Assembly: GCF_030269485.1 (NCBI RefSeq)
Contig: NZ_BSTL01000005.1
Span: 293,010-357,009, forward strand
DNA length: 64,000 bases
Direction: 5' to 3'
From: Actinoplanes sp. NBRC 103695
Lineage (GTDB): Bacteria > Actinomycetota > Actinomycetes > Mycobacteriales > Micromonosporaceae
Shown: positions 1 through 8,100 of the stretch, piece after piece
Layout: the number at the start of each line of letters is the position of its first letter
Position numbering within the stretch: the first letter of the stretch is position 1
Notes under the pieces: generated by a model
Seen by the model: only the letters and a program-made list of their open reading frames with translations
Databases searched by the model: none
Told to the model about the DNA's origin: nothing
Translations under genes and position numbers: made by a program

Positions 1-1
1 C

Positions 2-415
2 GTGGTGCTGGTCTCCGGCGCCGGCGCGGTCGAGTTCGGCGTGTTCGCGGCGCCGAAGACCGACGGGATCTGGGACGAGGTCCGCGCCGAGATGCTCCAG
101 GAGATGAAGGCCGGTGGCCTGTCCGTGCACGAGGAGCACGGCCGGTACGGCACCGAGCTGATCGCCAAGCTGCCCGACCCGCAGGGCCAGCTGGTCGACG
201 TGCGGTACGTCGGCGTCGACGGGCCGCGCTGGTTCGTCCGGGCCACCTTCCAGGGCCCGGTGGCCACCGACGGCAACCTCTCGCCGGTGCTGTGGGAGTG
301 CCTCGAGGGTCTGGTGGTGATCCGCGACGACGAGCCGCGTCCGGTCCGCGAGCCGCTGCCCATCCGCCTGCCTCAGGAGATGGCGGAGCAGGCGCAGCAG
401 CAGGAACCGGGCTGA
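2..415 (+). CDS. DUF3710 domain protein, C-terminal part (5' end outside window)
   Basis: The reading frame is open at the window edge, so only the last ~137 residues are present and the true start lies upstream. The sequence reads as DUF3710 (motifs VEFGVFAAPKTDGIWDEVR and GVDGPRWFVRATFQGP), a conserved actinobacterial family of unknown biochemical role. In M. tuberculosis the homologue (Rv2696c) lies beside dut and the same OB-fold and DUF3159 genes that follow here. The tail is Gln/Glu-rich and probably disordered. The function is unknown; the family call rests on motif recognition plus matching gene order. Confidence 0.8.
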   Translation: MVLVSGAGAVEFGVFAAPKTDGIWDEVRAEMLQEMKAGGLSVHEEHGRYGTELIAKLPDPQGQLVDVRYVGVDGPRWFVRATFQGPVATDGNLSPVLWECLEGLVVIRDDEPRPVREPLPIRLPQEMAEQAQQQEPG

Positions 416-455
416 GACGCATCGAACCGGGAGAGCGTGGACGGCGTACCGTGAA

Positions 456-836
456 ATGATGTCGACCGAACGCACCACCGGCCTGCGCCGGTTCTTCGAG
501 CGCCTGACGGCCTCGGAGGACGAGTTGCAGGCGGAGGAGCTGCAGCGGGAGAGCGCCAAGTGCGGCGCGATCCCGGCCGGGCAGTGCACCCGCGGCCAGG
601 TGGTGTCGGTGTCCGGCCGGCTCAGGACGGTGGCGTACACGCCGCGGACCAATCTGCCGACGCTCGAGGCCGACCTCTACGACGGCACCGACGTCGTCAC
701 GCTGATCTTCCTCGGCCGCCGGTCGATCGCCGGCATCGAGCCCGGCCGGCAGCTGACCGCGCGTGGCCGCGTCGCACTGCGGGACGACCGTAAGGTGATC
801 TACAACCCGTTCTACGAGCTGGAGGCGCCGCGTTGA
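456..836 (+). CDS. OB-fold nucleic-acid-binding domain protein
   Basis: A 126-residue protein with a helical N-terminus (residues 1-40), then an OB-fold-like beta-rich part (residues ~45-126) with GQVVSVSGRLRTVAYTPR, LEADLYDGTDVVTLIFLGRR and PGRQLTARGRVA, as in the single-stranded nucleic-acid-binding OB family. The homologue next to DUF3710 and DUF3159 in mycobacteria is Rv2694c. Two ATGs lie in a row at the start; either is possible. Its stop overlaps the TTG start of the next gene by 4 bp (TTGA), so the two are translationally coupled. No catalytic residues are evident; a role in nucleic-acid binding is inferred from fold only. Confidence 0.8.
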   Translation: MMSTERTTGLRRFFERLTASEDELQAEELQRESAKCGAIPAGQCTRGQVVSVSGRLRTVAYTPRTNLPTLEADLYDGTDVVTLIFLGRRSIAGIEPGRQLTARGRVALRDDRKVIYNPFYELEAPR

Positions 837-1609
837 CATCCGGCAGCGAGCCACGACACGCCGCCGCCCCCGCCGAGGGGATGGACCGGGTCGCCGAGGA
901 GATCGTCGAGGAGAAGAACCTCCATCAGGAGCCCGAGGAGGAACCGTTCCCCTCGATGAGCGAGCAGATCTCCGAGCAACTGGGCGGGATCCGCGGCCTG
1001 GTCGAGTCGAGCGTTCCGGTCGTCGTGTTCGTGCTGCTCAACGTGCTGCTCGGGGACAACGTCGCCGGCCTGGAGAAGCGCACCGCGCTGTACTGGGCGA
1101 TCGGCGCCGCGGTCGGGACGGCGGTGCTGATCGGCGTCTACCGGCTGATCCGCAAGGAGCCGGTCCGGCATGCGATCAACGGTGTCTTCGGCATCGCGCT
1201 GGGCGCCTGGCTGGCCTGGCGGTCCGGTGAGGCCAAGGACTTCTACCTGCCCGGCATCCTGCTCAGCCTGGGCCAGGTCGTGGTCCTGATCGGCTCCGTG
1301 GTGATCCGCAAACCGATCATCGGGTACGTCTGGGGCGTGCTGGCCAACAAGGGCAAACATGACTGGTTCGGCAACCGGCAACTGTTCCGCGCGTTCCAGT
1401 GGCTGACCCTGCTCTGGGCCGCCTCGCTGTTCATCCGGGCCGGCATCCAGGGCGTGCTCTACCTCAACGACCAGGCCACCGCGCTCGGCATCACCCGGGT
1501 GCTGATCAGCTGGCCGATGTACGCCGCCACCTTCGCCTTCACGGCCTGGTGGATCCACCGGGTCAACAAGCGGCAGGCCGAGGCGGAAGCCGACCCCGTC
1601 AGTCCGTAG
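833..1609 (+). CDS. DUF3159 family integral membrane protein
   Basis: 258 residues. An acidic cytoplasmic N-terminus (about 1-55, EEIVEEKNLHQEPEEEPFP) precedes several hydrophobic segments (SSVPVVVFVLLNVLL, ALYWAIGAAVGTAVLIGVY, FYLPGILLSLGQVVVLIGSV, LFRAFQWLTLLWAASLF, MYAATFAFTAWWIHRV), giving five to six membrane spans. The fold matches the DUF3159 family; the function is not known. The proposed start is TTG inside the stop of the OB-fold gene. The gene is the last of this + strand run and ends just before a very strong bidirectional hairpin. Confidence 0.8.
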   Translation: MTSGSEPRHAAAPAEGMDRVAEEIVEEKNLHQEPEEEPFPSMSEQISEQLGGIRGLVESSVPVVVFVLLNVLLGDNVAGLEKRTALYWAIGAAVGTAVLIGVYRLIRKEPVRHAINGVFGIALGAWLAWRSGEAKDFYLPGILLSLGQVVVLIGSVVIRKPIIGYVWGVLANKGKHDWFGNRQLFRAFQWLTLLWAASLFIRAGIQGVLYLNDQATALGITRVLISWPMYAATFAFTAWWIHRVNKRQAEAEADPVSP

Positions 1610-1648
1610 CCGGGCTACGTGGGGAAGTCGCACCCGCGCTGCGCCCGT

Positions 1649-1716
1649 CGTTGTTGGGGGTGCTGGTTCTCGGACGGGCGCTCTTTCCCGTCCGAGAACC
1701 AGCACCCCCAACAACG
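1649..1716. terminator. 30-bp perfect inverted repeat, bidirectional terminator
   Basis: Arms 1649-1678 and 1687-1716 are perfect 30-bp reverse complements around the 8-nt loop CGCTCTTT. A second arm pair, GCGCTGCGCCC (1636-1646) and GGGCGCAGCGC (1725-1735), lies outside it. It sits between the convergent DUF3159 and trkA genes, so it can end transcription from both sides. No T-run follows, as is common in high-GC actinobacteria. Confidence 0.85.
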
Positions 1717-1769
1717 GCCCAATGGGGCGCAGCGCCCGCCGAGCGAAGCGAGGCCATCAAGAGAGCCAT

Positions 1770-2441
1770 TCAGCTCAGCACGTCCGGGCCGAGGATCACC
1801 GCGCGCACCTGATCCTCCACCTCGCTGGTGCAGACGAAGATCAGCTCGTCGGCTGCCTCCAGCGGGTCGTCCGGGGTCGGCACCAGCACCCGCTTGCCGC
1901 GCAGGATCGCCACCAGGGCGGAGTCGCGGGGCAGTGGCACGTCGCGGACCGGCTCGCCCACGTACGGCGCCTGCGGCGGCAGGGTGATCTCGACCAGGTT
2001 GGCCTCGCCCTGCCGGAACGTCATCAGCCGGACCAGGTCGCCGACCGTGACCGCCTCCTCGACCAGGGCGGCCATCAGGCGCGGCTTGCTGACCGCCACG
2101 TCGACGCCCCACTGCTCGTTGAAGAGCCACTCGTTCTCGGCGCGGTTCACCCGGGCCACCACCCGGCCGACCGCGAACTCGGTCTTGGCCAGCAGCGACA
2201 CCACCAGGTTGGCCTTGTCGTCGCCGGTCGCCGCGACCACCACGTCGCAGCCCGCCACGTCCGCCTCCTCCAGGCTGCTCACCTCGCAGGCGTCGGCGAG
2301 CACCCACTCGGCGTCCGGCACCCGTTCCGGGCGGAGCTGCCGGGGCTGCCGCTCGATCAGCATCACCTGATGCCCGTTGCCGATCAGCTCCTGCGCGATG
2401 GAGCGGCCCACGTTGCCGGCCCCGGCGATGGCGATCCGCAT
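1770..2441 (-). CDS. ceoC: TrkA-type K+ uptake regulatory subunit (CeoC-like)
   Basis: 223 residues with an N-terminal Rossmann NAD-binding (RCK/TrkA-N) domain starting MRIAIAGAGNVGRSIAQEL (GxGxxG at ~7-12) and a C-terminal TrkA-C/RCK-C domain (LVEITLPPQAPYVGEPVRDV, VPTPDDPLEAADELIFV). Such subunits bind nucleotide at the cytoplasmic face of K+ transporters and gate them; RCK-C domains of this type can also bind c-di-AMP in other bacteria, which is not shown here. It starts 1 bp after the stop of the second trkA gene, so the two are one transcript. Gene order matches M. tuberculosis ceoB-ceoC next to an APC permease. Confidence 0.85.
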   Translation of the reverse strand: MRIAIAGAGNVGRSIAQELIGNGHQVMLIERQPRQLRPERVPDAEWVLADACEVSSLEEADVAGCDVVVAATGDDKANLVVSLLAKTEFAVGRVVARVNRAENEWLFNEQWGVDVAVSKPRLMAALVEEAVTVGDLVRLMTFRQGEANLVEITLPPQAPYVGEPVRDVPLPRDSALVAILRGKRVLVPTPDDPLEAADELIFVCTSEVEDQVRAVILGPDVLS

Positions 2442-2442
2442 G

Positions 2443-3108
2443 TCAGATGCCTCCCTGCACGGCGGACGAGGCGATGGCCAGCACCGATCCGACGGTGTCG
2501 TCGGTGACCAGCACGAAGACCTGGTCGCCGTCCTGCAGCACGGTGGACGGGGTGGGCAGCGAGCCGATGCCGAAGCGCATCAGGTAGGCCACGCGTGCCC
2601 CGGAGGCGTCCTCCAGCTTGCCGACCGTGCTGCCCACCCAGTCGCGGTGCAGCACGGCCTCGACGATCGAGATGGAGCTGGTCGGGTCGCGGAACACCTC
2701 GACGGTGCCCTCCGGGACCAGGTGCCGGATCATCCGGTCGGCGGCCCACCGGATGGTCGCCACGGTCGGGATGCCGAGGCGCTCGTAGACCAGGGCGCGC
2801 CGGGAGTCGTAGATCCGGGCGACGACCCGGGAGACGCCGTACGTCTCGCGGGCCAGCCGGGCCGAGATGATGTTGGAGTTGTCGCCGCTGGAGACGGCGG
2901 CGAAGGCGTCGGCCCGCTCGATGCCCGCCTCGCGGAGCACGTCCCGGTCGAAGCCGACGCCGGTGATCGTGGTGCCGCCGAACTCGGCGCCGAGCCGGCG
3001 GAAGGCGTCGGAGTTCTGGTCGATCACCGACACGGTGTGCCCTTGCGCGTCGAGCTTGTGCGCGAGCGTGGACCCGAGGCGCCCACACCCCATGATCACC
3101 ACGTGCAA
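2443..3108 (-). CDS. ceoB: TrkA-type K+ uptake regulatory subunit (CeoB-like)
   Basis: 221 residues, the first gene of a two-gene minus-strand transcript. The N-terminal Rossmann domain begins MHVVIMGCGRLGSTLAHKL (GCGRLG nucleotide loop) and is followed by the acidic strand end VSVIDQNSDAF. The C-terminal RCK-C domain runs from about residue 135 (EAVLHRDWVGSTVGKL, LQDGDQVFVLVTDD). It probably forms a hetero-oligomeric gating ring with the downstream paralogue. It is transcribed divergently from the KimA-like permease at 3225, which is the likely partner transporter; that pairing is inferred from position and from the same layout in mycobacteria. Confidence 0.85.
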   Translation of the reverse strand: MHVVIMGCGRLGSTLAHKLDAQGHTVSVIDQNSDAFRRLGAEFGGTTITGVGFDRDVLREAGIERADAFAAVSSGDNSNIISARLARETYGVSRVVARIYDSRRALVYERLGIPTVATIRWAADRMIRHLVPEGTVEVFRDPTSSISIVEAVLHRDWVGSTVGKLEDASGARVAYLMRFGIGSLPTPSTVLQDGDQVFVLVTDDTVGSVLAIASSAVQGGI

Positions 3109-3224
3109 GGTCGTCGCCTTCCGAAGGGCTCAGGAGCTGTCATGCGTAGCTTGACACGACCACGCGAGGGGCGTGGGCCGGGGCGGCAGACGGCACATCC
3201 GGTGCGGCCGTACGCTGTGCGCTT

Positions 3225-5270
3225 GTGGTCAGTCCCACCTCCCTCGTCAAGCGGCTGCTGGTCGGCCGGCCGTTCCGGTCCGACCGGCTCCAGCACACGC
3301 TGCTGCCGAAGCGGATCGCGCTGCCGGTGTTCGCCAGCGACGCCCTCTCCAGCGTCGCCTACGCCCCCGACGAGATCCTGCTGACGCTCTCCATCGCGGG
3401 AGCGGGCGCCTACCTGTACTCACCCTGGGTGACGCTCGCGGTGGCAGTGGTGATGGTCACGGTGGTGGCGAGCTACCGGCAGAACGTGCACGCCTACCCC
3501 TCCGGCGGCGGCGACTACGAGGTCGCCACGGTCAACCTGGGCCCGCGCTTCGGGGTGGCGGTCGCCTCGGCGCTGCTGGTCGACTACATGCTCACGGTCG
3601 CGGTGTCGGTCAGCGCCGGGGTCGGCAACCTCGGCTCGGTGGTGCCGTTCGTCGCCGAGCACAAGATCGGCATCGCGCTGGTCGCGGTGATCGTGCTGAC
3701 CGCGATGAACCTGCGCGGGCTCCGCGAGTCCGGCACCGCGTTCGCGATCCCGACCTATGCGTTCATCGTCGTCATCGTCGGGATGATCCTCACCGGCCTG
3801 ATCCGCGTCTTCGTGCTCGGGCAGGACCTGCAGGCGCCCAGCGCCACGTTGCGGATCGCGGCCGAGGAGAGCCACCTCACCAGCTTCGCGTTCGTCTTCC
3901 TGCTGCTGCGGACGTTCTCGTCCGGCTGTGCGGCGCTGACCGGCGTGGAGGCGATCTCCAACGGCGTGCCCGCGTTCAAGACGCCCAAGAGCAAGAACGC
4001 CGCCACCACTCTGCTGCTGCTCGGCAGCGTCGCGATCGTCATGCTGGTCGGCATGATCGTCCTGGCCCGGGCGACCCACCTGCAGTACGTCGAGGACCCG
4101 ACGACGCAGATCGTCGGCGGCCCGCCCGGCTACGTGCAGAAGACGGTCACCACCCAGCTCGGCGAGACCGTTTTCGGCAACGGCTCGATCCTGCTCTACG
4201 TGGTCGGCGCGGTCACCGCCCTGATCCTGTTCCTGGCCGCGAACACCGCGTTCAACGGGTTCCCGGTGCTCGGCTCGATCCTCGCCCAGGACCGTTACCT
4301 GCCGCGTCAGCTGCACACCCGGGGCGACCGGCTCGCCTTCAGCAACGGCATCATCTTCCTGGCGATCGCCGCGATGGTGCTGATCGTCGCGTTCGAGGCC
4401 GAGGTCACCCGGCTGATCCAGCTCTACATCGTGGGCGTGTTCGTGTCGTTCACGCTGTCCCAGGCGGGCATGATCCGGCACTGGAACAGGCTGCTGCGTA
4501 CCCAGCGCGACCCGAACCGGCGACGGCAGATGATGCGGTCCCGGGCGATCAACACCTTCGGCATGGGGCTCACCGGCGCGGTGCTGATCGTCGTGCTGAT
4601 CACCAAGTTCCTGCTCGGCGCCTGGATCGCGATCGCCCTGATGCTGATCATCTTCGCGACCATGCTGGCCATCCGGAAGCACTACGATCGCGTCTCCGCG
4701 GAGCTCGAGCCGACCGACGAGCGCCCGGTGCTGCCGTCCCGCAACCACGCCGTCGTCCTGGTCAGCAAGGTGCACCTGCCGACGCTGCGCGCAATCGCGT
4801 ACGCGCAGGCGACCCGGCCGGACACGCTGACCGCGGTGACCGTGAACGTGGACGACAAGGACACCCGCCGGATCCAGGACGAGTGGGAGCGCCGCCAGGT
4901 GCCGGTCCAGCTGACCGTGGTGGATTCGCCGTACCGGGAGATCACCCGGCCGATCATCGACTTCGTGAAGAGCGTGCGCCGCGGGTCGCCCCGGGACGTG
5001 GTCACCGTGTTCGTGCCCGAGTACGTGGTCGGCCGCTGGTGGGAGAACCTGCTGCACAACCAGAGCGCGCTGCGGATCAAGGGGCGGCTGCTCTTCGAGC
5101 CCGGCGTGATGGTCACCAGCGTGCCGTGGCAGCTGCGGTCCAGCCAGGACAAGGACCTGGACCGCTTCGACCGCGGGCTGACCCGGGCGCCGGCGCGGGG
5201 GCCGCGCAGCCGCCCGGTCGACGGCCCGCCGGCATCGTCCGAACCGGAGCGCGAGGAGGCCCCGTCCTGA
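3225..5270 (+). CDS. APC-superfamily permease, KimA-like K+ importer
   Basis: 681 residues: about twelve membrane segments over residues 25-480, then a ~190-residue soluble C-terminal domain (AVVLVSKVHLPTLRAIAYA, TVNVDDKDTRRIQDEWERR, VVTVFVPEYVVGRWWENLL). The N-terminal signature FASDALSSVAYAPDEIL and the soluble tail match the KimA/YdaO type of APC permeases, which import K+ with H+ in Bacillus. Substrate here is inferred from that likeness and from the divergent trkA pair. The GTG start is chosen because the homologous N-terminus follows at once. No ydaO-type riboswitch is visible in the 116-bp intergenic region. Confidence 0.8.
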   Translation: MVSPTSLVKRLLVGRPFRSDRLQHTLLPKRIALPVFASDALSSVAYAPDEILLTLSIAGAGAYLYSPWVTLAVAVVMVTVVASYRQNVHAYPSGGGDYEVATVNLGPRFGVAVASALLVDYMLTVAVSVSAGVGNLGSVVPFVAEHKIGIALVAVIVLTAMNLRGLRESGTAFAIPTYAFIVVIVGMILTGLIRVFVLGQDLQAPSATLRIAAEESHLTSFAFVFLLLRTFSSGCAALTGVEAISNGVPAFKTPKSKNAATTLLLLGSVAIVMLVGMIVLARATHLQYVEDPTTQIVGGPPGYVQKTVTTQLGETVFGNGSILLYVVGAVTALILFLAANTAFNGFPVLGSILAQDRYLPRQLHTRGDRLAFSNGIIFLAIAAMVLIVAFEAEVTRLIQLYIVGVFVSFTLSQAGMIRHWNRLLRTQRDPNRRRQMMRSRAINTFGMGLTGAVLIVVLITKFLLGAWIAIALMLIIFATMLAIRKHYDRVSAELEPTDERPVLPSRNHAVVLVSKVHLPTLRAIAYAQATRPDTLTAVTVNVDDKDTRRIQDEWERRQVPVQLTVVDSPYREITRPIIDFVKSVRRGSPRDVVTVFVPEYVVGRWWENLLHNQSALRIKGRLLFEPGVMVTSVPWQLRSSQDKDLDRFDRGLTRAPARGPRSRPVDGPPASSEPEREEAPS

Positions 5271-5284
5271 CCCGGTGCGTGTGT

Positions 5285-5388
5285 GTAAGCAGAGCAAAGG
5301 ACCGTCAGGGCGTGACGCGCTTCCTCGGTGTAAGCAGAGCAAAGGACCGTCAGGGCGTGGCCCGCTTCCTCGGTGTAAGCAGAGCAAA
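5285..5388 (+). repeat. 45-bp tandem repeat, two full copies plus a partial third
   Basis: GTAAGCAGAGCAAAG recurs at 5285, 5330 and 5375, a period of exactly 45 bp. The first two units continue as GACCGTCAGGGCGTG with two base differences downstream; the third breaks off directly at the start codon of the methyltransferase gene. The array is free of stops in the methyltransferase frame, so it could be untranslated leader or a 15-residue repeat at an extended N-terminus. Confidence 0.9.
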
Positions 5389-5391
5389 GTG

Positions 5392-6624
5392 ATGACGGAC
5401 GAACTGGTCGAGGGCGACACCCTCGAGGTCACGGTCGGGGCGCCCGCGCACGGCGGGCACTGCGTCGCCCGGCTGGGCGGGGAGCACGGCCGGGTGGTCT
5501 TCGTGCGGCACGCGCTGCCGGGCGAGCGGGTGACCGTGGAGATCACCGAGGTGCATCGGGGCTATCTGCGCGCGGACGCGATCGAGATCCACGAGGCCTC
5601 GCCGGAGCGCGTGACGGCGCCGTGCGCGTACGCGAAAGCCGATGGTTGTGGGGGTTGTGACCTGCAGCATGTCAGCGACGCGGGGCAGCTCGGCTGGAAG
5701 ACCGCCGTGGTGCACGAGACCCTGAGGAGGATCGGCGGGATGACCCAGGACCAGGTCTCCGGGGTACGCGTGCAGCGCCTGCCCGGCGGCCTGCTGGGGT
5801 GGCGGTCGCGGGTGCGCTACGCGGTGGACGCCGCCGACCGGCCGGGGCTGCTGAAGCACCGGTCGCACGAGGTGGTGGCGATCGACCGCTGCCTGATCGC
5901 CCACCCGTACGTTCAGGAACTGGACGTGCTGTCGCGCCGGTGGCCGGACACGGACGCGGTCGCGACGGTGGCCTCCTCCGGCGGCGACGTGAGCGTGCTG
6001 ACCACCGGGCATGCCGGGGATGACGACTGGCGCGCGGCGAGCCCGATCGAGGGGCCGGCCGAGGTGCGCGAGGTGGCGGCCGGACGGGACTGGACCGTGC
6101 CGGCGGCCGGCTTCTGGCAGGTCCACCCGGCCGCGGCGGACACGCTGGTCGGCGCGGTGCTGGAGATGCTCGAGCCGGCGCCGGGGGAGACGGCCTGGGA
6201 CCTCTACGGCGGTGCGGGGCTCTTCGCCGGTGCGCTGGCCGAGCGGACCGGGGCGCGGGTGACGCTGGTCGAGTCGGCGTTCTCCGGCGCCGCCGCGGCC
6301 CGGGCCAACCTGGCCGATCTGCCGCTGGTCGAGGTCGTGGAGGCCAAGGTCGAGCGGGCGCTCCGGCGGCGCCGGGTGACCGGGCCGGTCGACGTCGTGG
6401 TGCTGGACCCGCCGCGCTCGGGGGCGGGCGCCGAGGTGGTGCGGGCGATCGCGGCCGCCGGGCCACGGGCGGTCGCCTACGTGGCGTGCGACCCGGCGGC
6501 GCTGGGCCGGGACATCGGGACGTTCGCGGAGCTCGGCTGGACGGCGACCGAGGTTCGTGCGTACGACTGCTTCCCGATGACCCGGCACATCGAATGCGTG
6601 GCGCTGCTGACCCCTACGCGGTGA
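5392..6624 (+). CDS. TRAM-domain class I RNA (uracil-C5) methyltransferase
   Basis: 410 residues from ATG at 5392. A TRAM RNA-binding domain fills residues 1-70. A cysteine cluster (CAYAKADGCGGC, about 78-89) resembles the [4Fe-4S] site of RlmD/RumA enzymes. The SAM-binding loop WDLYGGAGLFAG is at ~268, the catalytic-loop motif DPPRSG at ~339, and the nucleophile cysteine of the family sits in YVACDPAALGRD at ~366. It should methylate C5 of a uridine in rRNA or tRNA; the target is not predictable here. The frame is open back to 5275, but the extra residues would come from the tandem repeat, so ATG 5392 (or GTG 5389) is preferred. Its end overlaps dctA by 11 bp. Confidence 0.85.
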   Translation: MTDELVEGDTLEVTVGAPAHGGHCVARLGGEHGRVVFVRHALPGERVTVEITEVHRGYLRADAIEIHEASPERVTAPCAYAKADGCGGCDLQHVSDAGQLGWKTAVVHETLRRIGGMTQDQVSGVRVQRLPGGLLGWRSRVRYAVDAADRPGLLKHRSHEVVAIDRCLIAHPYVQELDVLSRRWPDTDAVATVASSGGDVSVLTTGHAGDDDWRAASPIEGPAEVREVAAGRDWTVPAAGFWQVHPAAADTLVGAVLEMLEPAPGETAWDLYGGAGLFAGALAERTGARVTLVESAFSGAAAARANLADLPLVEVVEAKVERALRRRRVTGPVDVVVLDPPRSGAGAEVVRAIAAAGPRAVAYVACDPAALGRDIGTFAELGWTATEVRAYDCFPMTRHIECVALLTPTR

Positions 6625-7984
6625 CCGGTTCCTCGCGCTTGGGCGGGGGCGGGGGCTCCTCGCCGTGCGCCTCGTCCGAGAACGTCGTCTCGTCGAACGG
6701 GTCCTCGCCGGAGAAGACGCGTTCCGCCTGAGCCGGGTCGAACTCGTTGGTCCACTTGCCGACCAGCACCGTGGCGATGGCGTTGCCGGCGAAGTTGGTC
6801 AGGGCGCGCGCCTCGGACATCAAGCGGTCGATGCCGACGATCAGGCCGACACCGGGCACCAGGTCGGGCCGGTGACTCTGCAGGCCACCGGCCAGCGTGG
6901 CCAGGCCCGCACCGGTGACCCCGGCCGCGCCCTTCGAGGCGATGATCATGAAGGCCAGCAGGCCCACCTGCTGCCCGATCGACATCGGCTTGTCCATCGC
7001 GTCGGCGATGAACAGCGACGCCATGGTCAGGTAGATGGCCGTGCCGTCGAGGTTGAACGAGTACCCGGTCGGCACCACGATGCCCGCCACCGGCCGGCTG
7101 ACGCCCAGATGACCCATCTTCGCGATCAGCCGGGGCAGCGCCGACTCGGACGACGACGTCGACAGGATCAGCAGGAACTCCCGGGCCAGGTACTTGAACA
7201 GCCGGAACACGTTCATCTGAGCGACCAGGCGCAGGATCAGGCCGAGGATCACGAAGACGAAGAGCGCGCAGGTGATGTAGAAGCCCACCATGATCGTGAA
7301 GAGGCTCTTCAGGGCGTCGAAGCCGGTCGCGCCGACCACCGCGGCCATCGCGCCGAACGCGCCGATCGGGGCCAGCCACATGATCATCGCGAGGATCTTG
7401 AAGACCACCCGCTGGATGGCCTGGACGCCCCGGATGACCGGCTCGCCCCGCGGGCCGAGCGCCTGCACGGCGAAGCCGACCAGCAGCGCCACCAGCAGGG
7501 CCTGCAGCACCTCACCGGCGGTCAGCGAGGAGAGCAGGGTGTCCGGGATGATCCCGAGGAGGAAGTCGACGGTGCCCTCGGACTCGGCGGCGACCTGAGC
7601 CTTGCCGGTCTCGGCCAGCGCCTCGGTGAGGTGCAGGCCGGCGCCCGGCTTGAGGATGTTCCCGACGACCAGGCCGATCGCCAGCGCGACCGTGGACATG
7701 ATCAGGAAGTAGCCGAGCGCCAGGCCGCCGACCTTGCCGACCTGCGCGGCGCGGCGGATGGAACCGACACCGAGGACGATCGTGCAGAAGATGACCGGCG
7801 CGATCATCATCTTGATCAGGTTGACGAAGCCGGTGCCGAGCGGCCGGAGCTCCTTGCCGAACTCCGGGAAGAGGAAGCCGACGGCGATGCCCAGGGCCAT
7901 CGCGACGAGGACGGCTATGTAGAGCCAATGGGAGCGGTCGCGGCGGCGTGGGGGCGCCGCTGAACTGGTTGAATCGACGGTCAT
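6614..7984 (-). CDS. dctA: Dicarboxylate/cation (DctA/GltP-type) symporter
   Basis: 456 residues with the DAACS-family layout of eight membrane helices and two re-entrant loops. The serine-rich hairpin reads [13 protein letters not shown], the substrate and Na+ site reads [15 protein letters not shown], and the second loop reads [13 protein letters not shown]. It should take up C4-dicarboxylates or glutamate/aspartate with cations at the cytoplasmic membrane; which substrate cannot be read from the sequence. The proline-rich C-terminus ([12 protein letters not shown]) is cytosolic. It converges on the methyltransferase gene with an 11-bp coding overlap and is divergent from dxs. Confidence 0.85.
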   Translation of the reverse strand: MTVDSTSSAAPPRRRDRSHWLYIAVLVAMALGIAVGFLFPEFGKELRPLGTGFVNLIKMMIAPVIFCTIVLGVGSIRRAAQVGKVGGLALGYFLIMSTVALAIGLVVGNILKPGAGLHLTEALAETGKAQVAAESEGTVDFLLGIIPDTLLSSLTAGEVLQALLVALLVGFAVQALGPRGEPVIRGVQAIQRVVFKILAMIMWLAPIGAFGAMAAVVGATGFDALKSLFTIMVGFYITCALFVFVILGLILRLVAQMNVFRLFKYLAREFLLILSTSSSESALPRLIAKMGHLGVSRPVAGIVVPTGYSFNLDGTAIYLTMASLFIADAMDKPMSIGQQVGLLAFMIIASKGAAGVTGAGLATLAGGLQSHRPDLVPGVGLIVGIDRLMSEARALTNFAGNAIATVLVGKWTNEFDPAQAERVFSGEDPFDETTFSDEAHGEEPPPPPKREEPVTA

Positions 7985-8100
7985 GCACGGTTTCTAGCGC
8001 ATTAACCGGGACGGGTCTATGTGTAGATCGTGTGCAGGTTCAACGGAGCATGGATGTCAGGCGGATGCGGGCGGGCGCAGCGCCGATAGACTCGGGTGTC

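Noticed and set aside
3109..3224. A ydaO-type c-di-AMP riboswitch before the KimA-like permease
   Set aside because: The intergenic region is only 116 bp and I see none of the conserved riboswitch helices; the GTG start follows closely.
5285..5388. CRISPR-like array
   Set aside because: The 45-bp units are directly adjacent with no unique spacers, the third is partial, and no cas gene is present.
812..5546. Long open frames antisense to or in other frames of clear genes (for example 812-1714 and 3420-5546 on the minus strand)
   Set aside because: They mirror conserved genes, are rich in Arg/Pro/Ala/Gly or His/Asp as expected from GC-biased shadow frames, and show no family motif or start signal.
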